Positions 45,039-54,961 are shown, counted from the stretch's first letter. The stretch: DNA of 64,000 bases from Flavobacterium croceum DSM 17960 (GCF_002917885.1 NZ_PQNY01000004.1:160586-224585), one strand, 5' to 3'. Numbers and translations: made by a program. The notes: a model not told the origin generated them from the letters alone.

Positions 45039-46568
45039 TTATTCCCATTCTATAGTAGCAGGTGGTTTAGAGCTAATATCATAAACTACTCTATTTACAC
45101 CTTTAACTTTATTGATAATTTCGTTGGAAATTTTTATCAAAAATTCGTAAGGTAGGTGTACCCAATCGGCAGTCATACCATCGGTAGAGGAAACCGATCT
45201 TAGAGCGACTACTTTCTCATAAGTGCGCTCGTCTCCCATAACTCCAACACTATTTACAGGCAGTAAAATAGCTCCTGCTTGCCATACACTATCATAAAGG
45301 TTGTGTTCTTTGAGTCCGTTAATAAAAATAGCATCTACTTCTTGTAAAAGTTGTACTTTTTCGGGAGTAATATCGCCAAGTATTCTAATAGCCAAACCTG
45401 GACCTGGGAATGGGTGTCTACCCAAAAGCTCGTCGTCTATATCTAATGTCTTTCCTACTCTACGCACCTCATCTTTAAACAACATTCTAAGAGGTTCTAC
45501 TACTTTAAGTTTCATAAAATCGGGCAAACCTCCTACATTATGATGCGATTTAATAGTAGCCGAAGGACCTTTTACAGAAACTGACTCAATAACATCGGGG
45601 TAAATTGTTCCTTGTGCCAACCATTTTACATTTTCTATTTGATGCGCTTCATCATCAAAAACTTCAATAAAAACCCTGCCTATTATTTTTCTTTTCTTTT
45701 CTGGATCACTCTCACCAGCTAAAGCTTCGTAAAAACGTTGCGAGGCATCGACTCCTTTTACATTAAGTCCCATGTGTTTGTATTGTTCTAATACATTTTC
45801 GAACTCATTTTTACGCAATAACCCATTGTTTACAAAAATACAATAGAGATTTTTACCAATAGCTTTATGCAATAATACGGCTGCTACTGTAGAGTCTACA
45901 CCACCCGAAAGCCCCAACACTACTTTGTCATCTTGTAATTGATTTTGCAAATCGGCTATACAATCTTCAACAAAAGCAGTAGAGGTAAAATTAGGTTCAA
46001 TGTGGGCTATTTTTAATAAAAAATTCTCTAACAATTGCTTTCCATCTGTTGAGTGATAAACCTCTGGGTGAAATTGAATAGCATACGTGTTTTCGCCCTC
46101 TATTTTGTAAGCTGCATTAGTAACATCTTTGGTACTAGCAAGTAAAACACCATTTGTAGGCAGTTGCTTTATGGTATCTGAATGGCTCATCCAAACCTGA
46201 CTACCTGTAGCAATTCCGTCAAATAAAACTTCATCGGTTTTAATGAAATCCAAATTTGCTCTACCGTATTCTCTTATAGTACTAGGAGCTACTTCACCAC
46301 CTCCAAAATGGGCCAAATATTGGGCTCCATAACAAACAGCTAAAAGAGGTTTAACTCCTTTAATATGAGTTAAATTTGGATGCGGAGCATCGTTTGCTCT
46401 TACAGAATAAGGACTTCCCGATAAAATAACAGCTTTAAATCCAGATAAATCTTCTGGAAAATGGTTGTAAGGATAAATTTCGCAAAAAATATTAAGTTCC
46501 CTTACACGGCGCGCAATAAGTTGTGTGTATTGTGAGCCAAAATCTAAAATAAGTACGTTGTGTTGCAT
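45039..46568 (-). CDS. guaA: GMP synthase (glutamine-hydrolysing)
   Basis: A 509-residue protein from the ATG ending at 46568 ([16 protein letters not shown]); the extra MH in the longer frame would use a TTG. The glutaminase domain has [10 protein letters not shown] with the catalytic cysteine and QFHPEVYHS. The ATP-pyrophosphatase domain has [14 protein letters not shown] and the dimerisation end [13 protein letters not shown]. It converts XMP to GMP. The promoter box TACTTTTG is only three bases before the ATG, so the mRNA may be leaderless. Confidence 0.98.
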   Translation of the reverse strand: MQHNVLILDFGSQYTQLIARRVRELNIFCEIYPYNHFPEDLSGFKAVILSGSPYSVRANDAPHPNLTHIKGVKPLLAVCYGAQYLAHFGGGEVAPSTIREYGRANLDFIKTDEVLFDGIATGSQVWMSHSDTIKQLPTNGVLLASTKDVTNAAYKIEGENTYAIQFHPEVYHSTDGKQLLENFLLKIAHIEPNFTSTAFVEDCIADLQNQLQDDKVVLGLSGGVDSTVAAVLLHKAIGKNLYCIFVNNGLLRKNEFENVLEQYKHMGLNVKGVDASQRFYEALAGESDPEKKRKIIGRVFIEVFDDEAHQIENVKWLAQGTIYPDVIESVSVKGPSATIKSHHNVGGLPDFMKLKVVEPLRMLFKDEVRRVGKTLDIDDELLGRHPFPGPGLAIRILGDITPEKVQLLQEVDAIFINGLKEHNLYDSVWQAGAILLPVNSVGVMGDERTYEKVVALRSVSSTDGMTADWVHLPYEFLIKISNEIINKVKGVNRVVYDISSKPPATIEWE

Positions 46569-46571
46569 GTG

Positions 46572-46579
46572 CAAAAGTA
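46572..46579 (-). promoter_or_regulatory. -7 promoter box of guaA directly at the start codon
   Basis: On the minus strand TACTTTTG fits TAnnTTTG and ends three bases before the ATG (CAC between), leaving essentially no leader. A TTTG at the ideal -33 distance was not found. Confidence 0.5.
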
Positions 46580-46662
46580 CTATTTTTTAGCTATTATAAA
46601 AATCTGAATTAGACAAATAGTGCATGTTTTTGTAATGAAAAATGCACTCGGTTAAAAAAACG

Positions 46663-46670
46663 TATCTTTG
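46663..46670 (+). promoter_or_regulatory. Putative -7 promoter box of the DEAD-box helicase gene
   Basis: TATCTTTG fits the consensus, 14 bases before the start codon; the -33 box is unclear. Confidence 0.5.
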
Positions 46671-46684
46671 CACAAATTATTCGA

Positions 46685-47941
46685 ATGACATTTACCGATT
46701 TACATTTACATAGAACAATCCTTCATGCTGTTGAAGAAGAAGGCTACACAACTCCCACTCCTATTCAACAACAAGCCATACCTGTAATTTTGGAAGAGCA
46801 TGACCTAGTAGCTTGTGCACAAACAGGAACAGGAAAAACCGCTGCCTTTGCCATTCCTATTCTTCATTATTTACATAGAATTGTAGGAGGAAATACCAAA
46901 AGAAAACAGTTACGCACCCTAGTACTTACACCTACTCGCGAACTTGCTATACAAGTACAAGAAAGCTTTGAAACCTACGGAAAATACACCAACATTACTT
47001 CTATGGTTTTGTATGGTGGCGTAAACCAAACTCCACAAGTTGAGCAATTAAAAAAAGGGTTTGACGTACTTATTGCTACACCAGGAAGACTATTGGATTT
47101 ACACAAACAGGGTTTTGTTAATTTTGACGGATTGCACCATTTGGTACTAGATGAAGCAGATTTAATGCTTGATATGGGTTTTATTAATGATGTAAAAAAA
47201 ACAATCAAACTTATACCCGAAAACAGACAAACGCTTTTGTTTTCTGCTACAATGCCACTAGCAATACGAGAATTGGCAGATAGCATACTAAAATCACCAA
47301 AATATGTTGCCGTTGCTCCTGTTTCATCTACAGCCGAAAATGTAAACCAAAAAATATATTTTGTAGAAAAAGAAGACAAAAGAAAACTGCTCTATCACAT
47401 TATTAGAAATGATAAATTAAAAAATGTTTTGGTATTTGTTAGAACAAAACATGGCGCAGACAATGTAGTAAAAGCATTAAAGAAAAATGGTGTTTTTGCA
47501 GAGGCTATACATGGAGACAAATCTCAAACAGCGAGACAACGTGTTTTGGAAGCCTTTAAAAACAAAGAAATCGATGTTTTGGTCGCTACCGATATTGCCG
47601 CACGAGGTATTGATATTGAACTTTTGCCGTATGTGATTAACTTTGATTTGCCCAATATTTCTGAAACTTATGTACACCGTATTGGTAGAACAGGTCGAGC
47701 AGGAAATAGTGGTATGGCAATATCATTTTGCGGAAAAGATGAAAAACCATACTGGCAAGATATTGAAAAATTAATCCGAATGAAAATAAAAGTGGTAGAA
47801 GACCACCCTTTTCCTTGGAACAACGAACCTAAAAACGAAGATGTAAAAGTCCAAAAAAAGCCCGATTTAAGAAACAAAAATAAAAACGTAAACTCTAGAA
47901 AATCAGAAGGAGCTAAAAAGAACAAAAAACGTTGGTATTAA
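46685..47941 (+). CDS. DEAD-box RNA helicase (RhlE-like)
   Basis: A 418-residue helicase: Q motif TPTPIQQQAIP, motif I AQTGTGKT, PTRELAIQ, DEAD in VLDEADLML, SAT, RGIDIELLPYVINFDLP and HRIGRTGRAG, followed by a short basic tail (KKPDLRNKNKNVN ... KKNKKRWY) typical of RhlE-type proteins. It unwinds RNA duplexes in ribosome assembly or mRNA decay. Its stop is followed directly by crcB (no gap), so they share a transcript, and a weak promoter sits 14 bases ahead. Confidence 0.96.
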   Translation: MTFTDLHLHRTILHAVEEEGYTTPTPIQQQAIPVILEEHDLVACAQTGTGKTAAFAIPILHYLHRIVGGNTKRKQLRTLVLTPTRELAIQVQESFETYGKYTNITSMVLYGGVNQTPQVEQLKKGFDVLIATPGRLLDLHKQGFVNFDGLHHLVLDEADLMLDMGFINDVKKTIKLIPENRQTLLFSATMPLAIRELADSILKSPKYVAVAPVSSTAENVNQKIYFVEKEDKRKLLYHIIRNDKLKNVLVFVRTKHGADNVVKALKKNGVFAEAIHGDKSQTARQRVLEAFKNKEIDVLVATDIAARGIDIELLPYVINFDLPNISETYVHRIGRTGRAGNSGMAISFCGKDEKPYWQDIEKLIRMKIKVVEDHPFPWNNEPKNEDVKVQKKPDLRNKNKNVNSRKSEGAKKNKKRWY

Positions 47942-48313
47942 ATGATTAAAAACATTTTACTTATCGCCTTGGGCGGTGCTTTGGGTAGTGTATTGCGGTA
48001 TTTTACCTCTATTTGGGTTTCCAAATATTACAATCAAACATTTCCTTTGGCAACTTTTATTACTAATATAGTAGGTTGTTTTCTTATTGGTTTATTTGTA
48101 GGCTATCTCGATAAAAACACTGTTGAAAATTCAGGTTTAAAATGGTTTTTAGTAACTGGTTTTTGTGGCGGGTACACCACGTTTTCTACTTTTGGTTTAG
48201 AAAATCAGTCTTTACTACAGCAACAACAATTTCCTATAGCTTTACTTTACATAACCACGAGTGTTATTGTAGGAATTCTAGCTGTGGCATTGGGCATCTA
48301 TTGTACCAAATAA
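47942..48313 (+). CDS. crcB: Fluoride efflux channel CrcB/Fluc
   Basis: A 123-residue, four-span protein with the CrcB signatures GGALGSVLRYF (start) and GFCGGYTTFSTF (middle). Fluc forms a dimeric fluoride channel relieving fluoride toxicity. The gene begins one base after the helicase stop, so no fluoride riboswitch can lie in front of it; regulation must be through the helicase transcript. Confidence 0.95.
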   Translation: MIKNILLIALGGALGSVLRYFTSIWVSKYYNQTFPLATFITNIVGCFLIGLFVGYLDKNTVENSGLKWFLVTGFCGGYTTFSTFGLENQSLLQQQQFPIALLYITTSVIVGILAVALGIYCTK

Positions 48314-48387
48314 CTCGTGTTTATTTAACGAAGTGTTAGCGAATTTCGACATACTTTAGTAGGAATATTTTTGTATCTTCGCAGGCT

Positions 48388-49392
48388 ATGAATACGTTAC
48401 AAGTTCAACAATTACAAGAACTATTGGCAAATCCAAAACAGATTGCCATTATTCCTCATCGTAGCCCAGACGGAGACGCCATGGGTTCTACGCTTGCTTT
48501 ATACCTTTTTCTTAAAAAACTCAACCACACACCTATAGTAATTTCTCCTAATGATTTTCCAGAATTTTTAGCTTGGATGCCCTCTAGTGAAACGGTTTTG
48601 ATTTACGAAAATAACAAAGCAGAAATTGCTCAACTACTTGCTCGTCAAGATCTAATATTTACATTAGATTTTAATGCTTTGCATAGAACAGGCGAATTGG
48701 AACAGGTGTTAAAAAACTTAACCGTGCCATTTATCATGATAGATCATCATGAATTGCCCGAAACCTATGCCACAATAACTTATTCAGACACGCGTTTTGG
48801 TTCTACTTGCGAAATGGTGTATAACACCCTAGTTGCGCTCAATAAAAAAGAGCTTATTGATAAGGATATAGCTACGTGTTTGTACACAGGTATTATGACC
48901 GACTCCGGACAATTTAGATACCCTAAAACTACGGGTACAACCCACCGAATTGTAGCCGATTTAATAGATTTGGGCGCCCCAAATACTGAAATCCCTAATT
49001 TAATTTTTGACAACAATTCTTTTGATAGACTTCATCTATTAGGGCGTGCATTACAAAACATGAAAGTTTTACCTCAATACAAAACAGCCTATACAAGTTT
49101 ATCGCAACAAGAACTTCAAGAATTTAATTATGTAAAAGGCGATACAGAAGGCATTGTAAACTATGGACTTACCATTAAAAACATTAGCTTTGCTGCCATA
49201 TTTATAGAACAAAAGCAAGAAGGCTACATCAAAATTTCGTTTCGATCGCAAGGCAGTTTTGATGTAAATCAGTTTGCGAGAACGCATTTTAACGGCGGAG
49301 GTCATATTAATGCAGCAGGCGGAAAATCGTTTGACAATATGCAGGTTACACTTCAAAAATTTGAAAAAATAGTTTCAGAAATTCATATATAA
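48388..49392 (+). CDS. DHH-family phosphoesterase (NrnA-like)
   Basis: A 334-residue DHH/DHHA1 protein: IIPHRSPDGDAMGSTLAL and FTLDFNALHR are metal-ligand motifs, DHHELPE supplies the DHH motif, and the C-terminal GGGHINAAGGK is the DHHA1 end. NrnA-type enzymes degrade short oligoribonucleotides and dephosphorylate pAp; some members act on cyclic dinucleotides. It is followed one base later by gldI, an arrangement typical of flavobacteria. Confidence 0.92.
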   Translation: MNTLQVQQLQELLANPKQIAIIPHRSPDGDAMGSTLALYLFLKKLNHTPIVISPNDFPEFLAWMPSSETVLIYENNKAEIAQLLARQDLIFTLDFNALHRTGELEQVLKNLTVPFIMIDHHELPETYATITYSDTRFGSTCEMVYNTLVALNKKELIDKDIATCLYTGIMTDSGQFRYPKTTGTTHRIVADLIDLGAPNTEIPNLIFDNNSFDRLHLLGRALQNMKVLPQYKTAYTSLSQQELQEFNYVKGDTEGIVNYGLTIKNISFAAIFIEQKQEGYIKISFRSQGSFDVNQFARTHFNGGGHINAAGGKSFDNMQVTLQKFEKIVSEIHI

Positions 49393-49393
49393 C

Positions 49394-49984
49394 ATGATAA
49401 ACTTTAAATATTTAAGCATTGTTCTTTTTCTTATCTTGCTCATTTCTTGCAAAGAACCACAAGCACGTCGCCCTATTTCACATTCATCTGGTACTTTCCT
49501 AAAAGAATCTGTAGAACGAAATAAAAAAATAGTAAAAGGTGAAGAAGGACAAATAGACTCTATTATCAAAAGTAATCCAAACGTAAAATATATAGCTTCC
49601 AACAAAGGTTATTGGTATCGCTATATTGTACAAAACAACCAAGACACGCTCACTCCAAAAAAAGGAGATATTGCTTATTTTGATTATGAGATAAAAGATT
49701 TAAAAGGGAATATCATTTACTCTCAAACAGAACTTAAACCTCAAACATACATTGTAGACAAACAAGATATTTTAATAGGATTAAGACATGGTTTAAAATT
49801 AATGCATAAAAAAGAAACCGTTCAGTTTTTATTCCCATCACATGTAGCATACGGTTATCATGGCGATAACAATCGTATAGGCACCAACGAACCAATAATT
49901 TGCACTGTAACTTTAACTCATTTTAAAAAAGAACAAAAAACCACACCTATCAAACCCATAAAAGAGCCATTAACACAAGAGTAA
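49394..49984 (+). CDS. gldI: Gliding motility-associated FKBP-type peptidyl-prolyl isomerase GldI
   Basis: A 196-residue lipoprotein (lipobox ISC) with a C-terminal FKBP domain (about 80-180: KKGDIAYFDYEIKD, GLRHGLKLMHKKETVQFLFPSHVAYGYHGDNNRIGTNEPIICTVTL). GldI is a flavobacterial periplasmic or outer-membrane folding factor required for gliding and T9SS function. It fits with the T9SS cargo genes in the window. Two larger isomerase genes follow in the same direction, forming a folding-factor cluster. Confidence 0.93.
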   Translation: MINFKYLSIVLFLILLISCKEPQARRPISHSSGTFLKESVERNKKIVKGEEGQIDSIIKSNPNVKYIASNKGYWYRYIVQNNQDTLTPKKGDIAYFDYEIKDLKGNIIYSQTELKPQTYIVDKQDILIGLRHGLKLMHKKETVQFLFPSHVAYGYHGDNNRIGTNEPIICTVTLTHFKKEQKTTPIKPIKEPLTQE

Positions 49985-50025
49985 TGGTTTGAAATTTACT
50001 ATTGTTTTAAAATAAATATTTACAA

Positions 50026-51132
50026 ATGAAAACCAAATTTTTAAGTTTAACCATTTTAGTTGCCTTGCTATTACTAGGCTGTAAAGACAAACACCAAAAT
50101 TTGAAAGATGGCTTGTATGCTGAAATTGAAACACCAAAAGGAACTGTACTGCTACAACTAGAATACAAAAAAGCACCTGTTACCGTTGCAAACTTTGTCT
50201 CTTTAGCAGAAGGCACAAATCCGTTTGTTACAGAAGATGTAAAAGGAAAACCATTTTTTGATGGATTGGTTTTTCATAGAGTAGAACCTGGATTTGTTAT
50301 TCAAGGTGGCGATCCACTAGGTAATGGTACTGGAGATCCTGGTTATAAATTTGGAGATGAATTTTCAGATTTAAAACACAATAAAGCAGGCACGCTATCT
50401 ATGGCAAATTCTGGGCCAAATAGCAACGGAAGTCAGTTTTTTATTACGCTTGCTGCCACACCACATCTAGACGGTAAACATACTGTTTTTGGGTATGTGA
50501 TAGAAGGAATGGACGTGGTAAATAATACCGAATTAAACGACGAAATAAGTGCGATAAAAATCATTAGAAAAGGTGAAGATGCCAAAAAATTTGATGCTGT
50601 TAAAATATTTTCTGATGCTTATGCAAAACAACAAGAATTTGTAAAACAACAAGAAGCATTAAAAAAAGAAGAAGAGAAAAAATACAGACAGAAATTTGAA
50701 AAAGTAATTTCTGAAAAATTAGCCTACTTTGCACAACAAAAATCGAGCGCTACAAAACTTCCTTCTGGTCTTTTATACAAAATTACTCAAGCTGGAGAAA
50801 GCAAAATATTAGCAAAAGGTACATCCATAAAAGTAGCTTATTCTGGTTTTCTAGAAAACGGTACACTTTTTGACACAAGCAACCCAGAAGTTGCCAAAAA
50901 ATTCGGGACTTTTATCCCAGAAAGAGCTGCTCAAAATGCCTATTCAAGCTTAGACGTTGTAGTAGGCGAAAAAGGAAAATTAATACCTGGTTTTGAAGAA
51001 GGTATCACAAAATTACACAAAGGCGATAAAGCCCTATTTTTTATCCCTTCAAACTTAGGTTATGGCGAAAACGGAGCAGGAGATGTTATCCCGCCAAATG
51101 CTAATATTATTTTTGAAATAGAAATTAAATAA
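50026..51132 (+). CDS. Cyclophilin-FKBP fusion lipoprotein (CFBP type)
   Basis: A 368-residue lipoprotein (LLLGC) with an N-terminal cyclophilin domain (about 30-190: [55 protein letters not shown]). A charged coiled linker follows (about 195-245), then a C-terminal FKBP domain ([43 protein letters not shown]). The catalytic Arg (FHRV) is present; the cyclosporin-site tryptophan position reads His (TPHLDGKH). Dual-family immunophilins of this order have been described in Flavobacterium. It probably folds secreted proteins in the envelope. Confidence 0.92.
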   Translation: MKTKFLSLTILVALLLLGCKDKHQNLKDGLYAEIETPKGTVLLQLEYKKAPVTVANFVSLAEGTNPFVTEDVKGKPFFDGLVFHRVEPGFVIQGGDPLGNGTGDPGYKFGDEFSDLKHNKAGTLSMANSGPNSNGSQFFITLAATPHLDGKHTVFGYVIEGMDVVNNTELNDEISAIKIIRKGEDAKKFDAVKIFSDAYAKQQEFVKQQEALKKEEEKKYRQKFEKVISEKLAYFAQQKSSATKLPSGLLYKITQAGESKILAKGTSIKVAYSGFLENGTLFDTSNPEVAKKFGTFIPERAAQNAYSSLDVVVGEKGKLIPGFEEGITKLHKGDKALFFIPSNLGYGENGAGDVIPPNANIIFEIEIK

Positions 51133-51142
51133 TTATTTTATA

Positions 51143-52396
51143 ATGAAACTAAAATTTTTAACCCTTGTAATTCTTTGTGCTTCTTTAAGTTTTGCACAAA
51201 CTAAAAAGAAAAAACCAGTAGCCAAAAAAACGACAACTACCGTAGTTAAAAAAACAGAACCTCTAGAAGTAAAAACCATGGACGATAATGGTATTTTTGC
51301 TACTATTGAAACCAACAAAGGAACCATTGTTTTGGCTCTAGAATACAAAAAAACACCAATTACAGTTGCCAACTTCATTTCATTAGCAGAAGGCACCAAC
51401 ACAGCTGTTGAAGAAAAATTTAAAGGAAAACATTTTTATGATGGTTTAAAATTTCATCGTGTTATACCAAATTTCATGATACAAGGCGGAGATCCAGATG
51501 GAAATGGTTCTGGCGGACCTGGTTATAAATTTGTAGATGAAATTACAGATTTACCACACACAGGTCCTGGCATACTATCTATGGCAAACGCAGGAGAAGG
51601 TACCAATGGAAGTCAGTTTTTTATTACACATGTTGAAACTCCTTGGTTAAACGGAAAACACACTGTGTTTGGACATGTAATAAAAGGGCAAGACGTTGTA
51701 AACGCTATAAAACAAGATGATGTAATCAATAAAATTACATTTGAAAGAAAAGGTGAAGATGCTAAAAAGTTCGATGCTTCGAAAGTTTTTGCAGACTATA
51801 TGGCTACCAAAACTGATTTTGATAAAAATCAAGCTGTAAAAAACGCTGAAAACAGAAAAAAACTAGAAGCGATAACAGCCGAATTTCAAAAGAAAAAAGC
51901 CGAAGCTGAAGCTAAAAAGAAAGCCGAATTATCCAAACAATTTGCACCTGTAGCTGCTGCTAAATTGGCAAAACTTAAAGCAATAAAACTTACTTCTACA
52001 AAAACTGCAAGTGGTTTACAATATAGTTTTACTCAAAAAGGCAATGGTAAAAAACCAGCCGAAGGAGCTACGGTATATGTGCATTATGCTGGATATTTGG
52101 AAGATGGTTCTCTATTTGATAGTAGCTACGAAAGCGTGAATAAAGAGTTTGGAAAATATGACGCTAATAGAGGTGCTAATAATGGATACCAACCTTTTCC
52201 TTTTCAATACGGCAACAAAGGTGGCTTAATACCTGGGTTTTTAGAAGGGTTAAACCTAATGTCTTTTGGCGACAAAGCCGTGTTTTTTATCCCATCAAAT
52301 TTAGGATATGGAGAAAAAGGTGCGGGCAATGTGATTCCTCCAAACAGCAATATTATTTTTGAGGTTGAACTATTAGAAACACCTCCAACAAAATAA
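51143..52396 (+). CDS. Cyclophilin-FKBP fusion protein (CFBP type), second copy
   Basis: A 417-residue paralogue of the preceding gene with a signal peptide ending SLSFAQ rather than a lipobox, then a lysine-rich linker, cyclophilin (about 45-215: [46 protein letters not shown], with the tryptophan kept), coiled linker and C-terminal FKBP ([43 protein letters not shown]). It should act in the periplasm as a proline isomerase. The tandem copies, one soluble and one lipid-anchored, suggest a duplication with altered location. Ten bases separate the two genes. Confidence 0.92.
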   Translation: MKLKFLTLVILCASLSFAQTKKKKPVAKKTTTTVVKKTEPLEVKTMDDNGIFATIETNKGTIVLALEYKKTPITVANFISLAEGTNTAVEEKFKGKHFYDGLKFHRVIPNFMIQGGDPDGNGSGGPGYKFVDEITDLPHTGPGILSMANAGEGTNGSQFFITHVETPWLNGKHTVFGHVIKGQDVVNAIKQDDVINKITFERKGEDAKKFDASKVFADYMATKTDFDKNQAVKNAENRKKLEAITAEFQKKKAEAEAKKKAELSKQFAPVAAAKLAKLKAIKLTSTKTASGLQYSFTQKGNGKKPAEGATVYVHYAGYLEDGSLFDSSYESVNKEFGKYDANRGANNGYQPFPFQYGNKGGLIPGFLEGLNLMSFGDKAVFFIPSNLGYGEKGAGNVIPPNSNIIFEVELLETPPTK

Positions 52397-52410
52397 AGAA
52401 TACATAAAAA

Positions 52411-52428
52411 AGAGGCTTTTCAGCCTCT
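52411..52428. terminator. Bidirectional hairpin terminator after the isomerase genes
   Basis: AGAGGCT (52411-52417) and AGCCTCT (52422-52428), flanked by A and T runs, between convergent genes. Confidence 0.85.
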
Positions 52429-52432
52429 TTTT

Positions 52433-52870
52433 TTATAGATATTTCCAGTCAAATTCATCTTCTTTTTCATTAAAAACAGCTCCAATTTCTACTCGAACCA
52501 CCTCATCAAATTCTGTTTGTAAGGTAATCCAATTACTTTCATTAAAATAATACACGTAGTTTTCATCTTCAGAAGTTTCCCATTTTGTTATTTTATGATT
52601 CTCCAATTCTTTCATAACAAGAGAAATAGGTTTTGATATAACCGAAACATTAAAAATAGTAACACTTGGATTTGTGGTTGCAAAATAGCCAAACCGTAAT
52701 TCTTCATCAATATAAAAAGTAAGTTTTAATTTTAGATTAGTATAGATATAGATTGAGTTTTTATCATCGTCTGTTGTTTTTTTATCTGGTTTCCCTAAGC
52801 ATTGTTCTACATCATTCGTCTTCATACCAAATAACAAATTTGCAATGCCATACTTTAATTTTATTTCCAT
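52433..52870 (-). CDS. Uncharacterised soluble protein
   Basis: A 145-residue acidic protein (FGMKTNDVEQCLGKPDKKTTDDD, then a strand-rich body). No signal peptide or membrane span. The xxGMxxxxVxxxLGKPxxx opening is seen in some SUKH-neighbour and immunity-like or lipoprotein SmpA/BamE-like families, but I cannot place it. It is divergent from the SRPBCC gene and convergent with the isomerases. Function unknown. Confidence 0.6.
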   Translation of the reverse strand: MEIKLKYGIANLLFGMKTNDVEQCLGKPDKKTTDDDKNSIYIYTNLKLKLTFYIDEELRFGYFATTNPSVTIFNVSVISKPISLVMKELENHKITKWETSEDENYVYYFNESNWITLQTEFDEVVRVEIGAVFNEKEDEFDWKYL

Positions 52871-52906
52871 ATTTTTACAATTATCAAATTATTATACCCT
52901 ATTATA

Positions 52907-53317
52907 ATGAACAAAATTACTATTAAAACAAATATAAAAGAGCATATTTCTATAGTATGGGAAAAATTTACCAATCCAAAACATATTGTTAAATGGAATA
53001 ATGCCTCCGAAGATTGGCATACTACAAAAGCCGAAAATGACTTACAAGTAGGTGGTAAATTTGTATCTCGCATGGAAGCCAAAGACGGTAGTTTTGGGTT
53101 TGATTTTGAAGGAGTTTATACCACTGTAAAAAACAATAATTACTTAGAATATAAAATAGCCGATGGCAGAAATGTTTCTGTATATTTTGAAGAAGACAAC
53201 GATACTACAACCGTTACAGAAGTATTTGAACCCGAAAACATCAATACTGTAGAAATGCAACAAGTTGGTTGGCAGGCTATTTTGGATAATTTTAAAAAAT
53301 ATGTAGAAACCCATTAA
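52907..53317 (+). CDS. SRPBCC / AHSA1-type domain protein
   Basis: A 136-residue protein of the START-like helix-grip fold: VWEKFTNPKHIVKWNNASEDWHT, GGKFVSRMEAKDGSFGFDFEGVY, TTVTEVFEPENINTVEMQQVGWQAILDNFKKYVE. AHSA1-type proteins bind hydrophobic ligands or act as stress-related cofactors; no enzymatic role can be assigned. It is followed one base later by a VOC/PhnB-like gene, and such pairs are frequent in bacteria. Confidence 0.92.
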   Translation: MNKITIKTNIKEHISIVWEKFTNPKHIVKWNNASEDWHTTKAENDLQVGGKFVSRMEAKDGSFGFDFEGVYTTVKNNNYLEYKIADGRNVSVYFEEDNDTTTVTEVFEPENINTVEMQQVGWQAILDNFKKYVETH

Positions 53318-53318
53318 T

Positions 53319-53741
53319 ATGATACAATCTAGTTACCCTTGTTTATGGTTTGATGGAAATGCAAAAGAAGCGGCTCTATTTTACTGTTCTATTTTTGAAA
53401 ACTCAAAAATTATATCTGAAAATGATTACGTTGTTCGTTTTTTATTAAACGGAAAAGATTTTATGGGGCTTAATGGTGGCCCATATCATACATTTAACGA
53501 AGCCGTATCATTTGTTGTAGAATGTGATACACAAGAAGAAATTGACTATTTGTGGGCAAAACTTTTAGATGGCGGAAAAGAAAAAGCCTGTGGCTGGCTT
53601 ACTGATAAATATGGTTTGTGTTGGCAAATTGTTCCAAGTGTGCTTGGTAAATTAATGAGCAACCCAGAAAAAGCACCAAAAGTTGTAGCCGCTTTACAAC
53701 AAATGGTAAAATTTGATATTCAGAAACTGCTTGATGCTTAA
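53319..53741 (+). CDS. VOC superfamily (PhnB/3-demethylubiquinone methyltransferase-like) protein
   Basis: A 140-residue glyoxalase/VOC fold protein: PCLWFDGNAKEAALFYCSIFENSKI, LNGKDFMGLNGGPYHTFNEAVSFVVECDTQEEIDYLWAKL and GWLTDKYGLCWQIVPSVL are the PhnB-like signature. Function of the group is not well defined. It shares a transcript with the SRPBCC gene, whose terminator lies inside the end of convergent purM. Confidence 0.92.
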   Translation: MIQSSYPCLWFDGNAKEAALFYCSIFENSKIISENDYVVRFLLNGKDFMGLNGGPYHTFNEAVSFVVECDTQEEIDYLWAKLLDGGKEKACGWLTDKYGLCWQIVPSVLGKLMSNPEKAPKVVAALQQMVKFDIQKLLDA

Positions 53742-53753
53742 TTACACTTATTT

Positions 53754-54932
53754 TTAATATTCAAAAACACCAAACTCACTTTTTATAGTGAGTTTTTTTG
53801 TATCACTAGCCTCTACTCTACCCACAATTTGTGCATCAATTTGAAATGATTTTGAAATAGCAATAATATCTTCTGCGATATCTTGTGAAACATAGAGTTC
53901 CATTCTGTGTCCGCAATTAAAAACTTGATACATTTCTCTCCAAGTAGTTTTAGACTGTTCTTGTATCAGTTTAAAAAGTGGTGGTATTGGAAACAAATTG
54001 TCTTTTATAATATGCAAATTATCAACAAAATGTAATATTTTGGTTTGAGCCCCTCCGCTACAATGTATCATGCCGTGTATTTGACTTGCTGTATATTTTT
54101 CTAATACTTTTTTTATCACAGGAGCATAAGTTCGGGTTGGAGAAAGCACAAGTTTTCCTGCGTTCAATGGTGTATCTGGAATATAATCTGTTAGATTTAT
54201 ATTTCCAGAATAAATTAATTCGCTTGGTATTGCATTATCAAAACTTTCTGGATATTTTTCTGCTAGATATTTTGCAAAAACATCATGGCGAGCCGAAGTA
54301 AGCCCATTACTACCCATTCCGCCGTTGTAACTGTTTTCGTAAGTAGCTTGCCCGTAAGAAGCGAGCCCTACAATAACATCGCCTGCTTTAATATGAGCAT
54401 TATCAATAACATTTGTTTTTTTTACTCGAGCTGTAACGGTAGAATCTACAATTATGGTACGCACCAAGTCGCCTACATCTGCTGTTTCACCTCCTGTAGT
54501 ATGTATGTTTACTCCAAATTGTTTAAGCTCTTTGATAAGTTCTTCTGTGCCATTAATAATGGCAGAAATTACTTCTGCTGGAATTACATTTTTATTTCTC
54601 CCAATGGTTGAAGAAAGCATAATATTGTCTACGGCGCCTACACACAGTAAATCATCTACATTCATAATCAAAGCGTCTTGGGCAATGCCTTTCCAAACAG
54701 ACAAATCTCCTGTTTCTTTCCAATACATATAGGCCAAAGACGATTTTGTTCCTGCTCCATCGGCATGCATAATTAGGCAATAATCTTCGTTGCCTGTTAA
54801 ATAATCTGGAACTATTTTACAAAAAGCCTTTGGAAATAAACCTTTATCTATATTTTTTATAGCATTGTGTACATCTTCTTTAGATGCAGAAACGCCTCGT
54901 TGGTTGTAGCGTTGGTTGTTTTCGGAAATCAT
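53754..54932 (-). CDS. purM: Phosphoribosylformylglycinamidine cyclo-ligase (AIR synthase)
   Basis: A 392-residue protein from the ATG ending at 54932. NQRYNQRGVSASKEDVHNAIKN starts the AIR synthase fold, HADGAGTKSSLAYMYWKETGD and NVDDLLCVGAVD are the nucleotide and substrate loops, and HTTGGETADVGDLVRTIIVDSTV is conserved. It closes the imidazole ring of purines using ATP. The sequence belongs to the divergent Bacteroidota PurM type, slightly longer than the E. coli enzyme. Confidence 0.9.
   Translation of the reverse strand: MISENNQRYNQRGVSASKEDVHNAIKNIDKGLFPKAFCKIVPDYLTGNEDYCLIMHADGAGTKSSLAYMYWKETGDLSVWKGIAQDALIMNVDDLLCVGAVDNIMLSSTIGRNKNVIPAEVISAIINGTEELIKELKQFGVNIHTTGGETADVGDLVRTIIVDSTVTARVKKTNVIDNAHIKAGDVIVGLASYGQATYENSYNGGMGSNGLTSARHDVFAKYLAEKYPESFDNAIPSELIYSGNINLTDYIPDTPLNAGKLVLSPTRTYAPVIKKVLEKYTASQIHGMIHCSGGAQTKILHFVDNLHIIKDNLFPIPPLFKLIQEQSKTTWREMYQVFNCGHRMELYVSQDIAEDIIAISKSFQIDAQIVGRVEASDTKKLTIKSEFGVFEY
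53772..53795 (+). terminator. Plus-strand terminator inside the antisense 3' end of purM
   Basis: AAACTCACT (53772-53780) pairs with AGTGAGTTT (53787-53795) with a T run after it. It ends the SRPBCC/VOC transcript while the minus strand encodes the last residues of purM. Confidence 0.7.
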
Positions 54933-54953
54933 GTGTTGTTGTGTGTTGTAGGG

Positions 54954-54961
54954 CAAAGATA
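54954..54961 (-). promoter_or_regulatory. -7 promoter box of purM
   Basis: TATCTTTG on the minus strand, 21 bases before the start codon. The leader is rich in ACA, like that of pyrG. Confidence 0.55.

Noticed and set aside
47942..47960. Fluoride riboswitch for crcB
   Set aside because: crcB starts directly after the helicase stop, leaving no space for a riboswitch.
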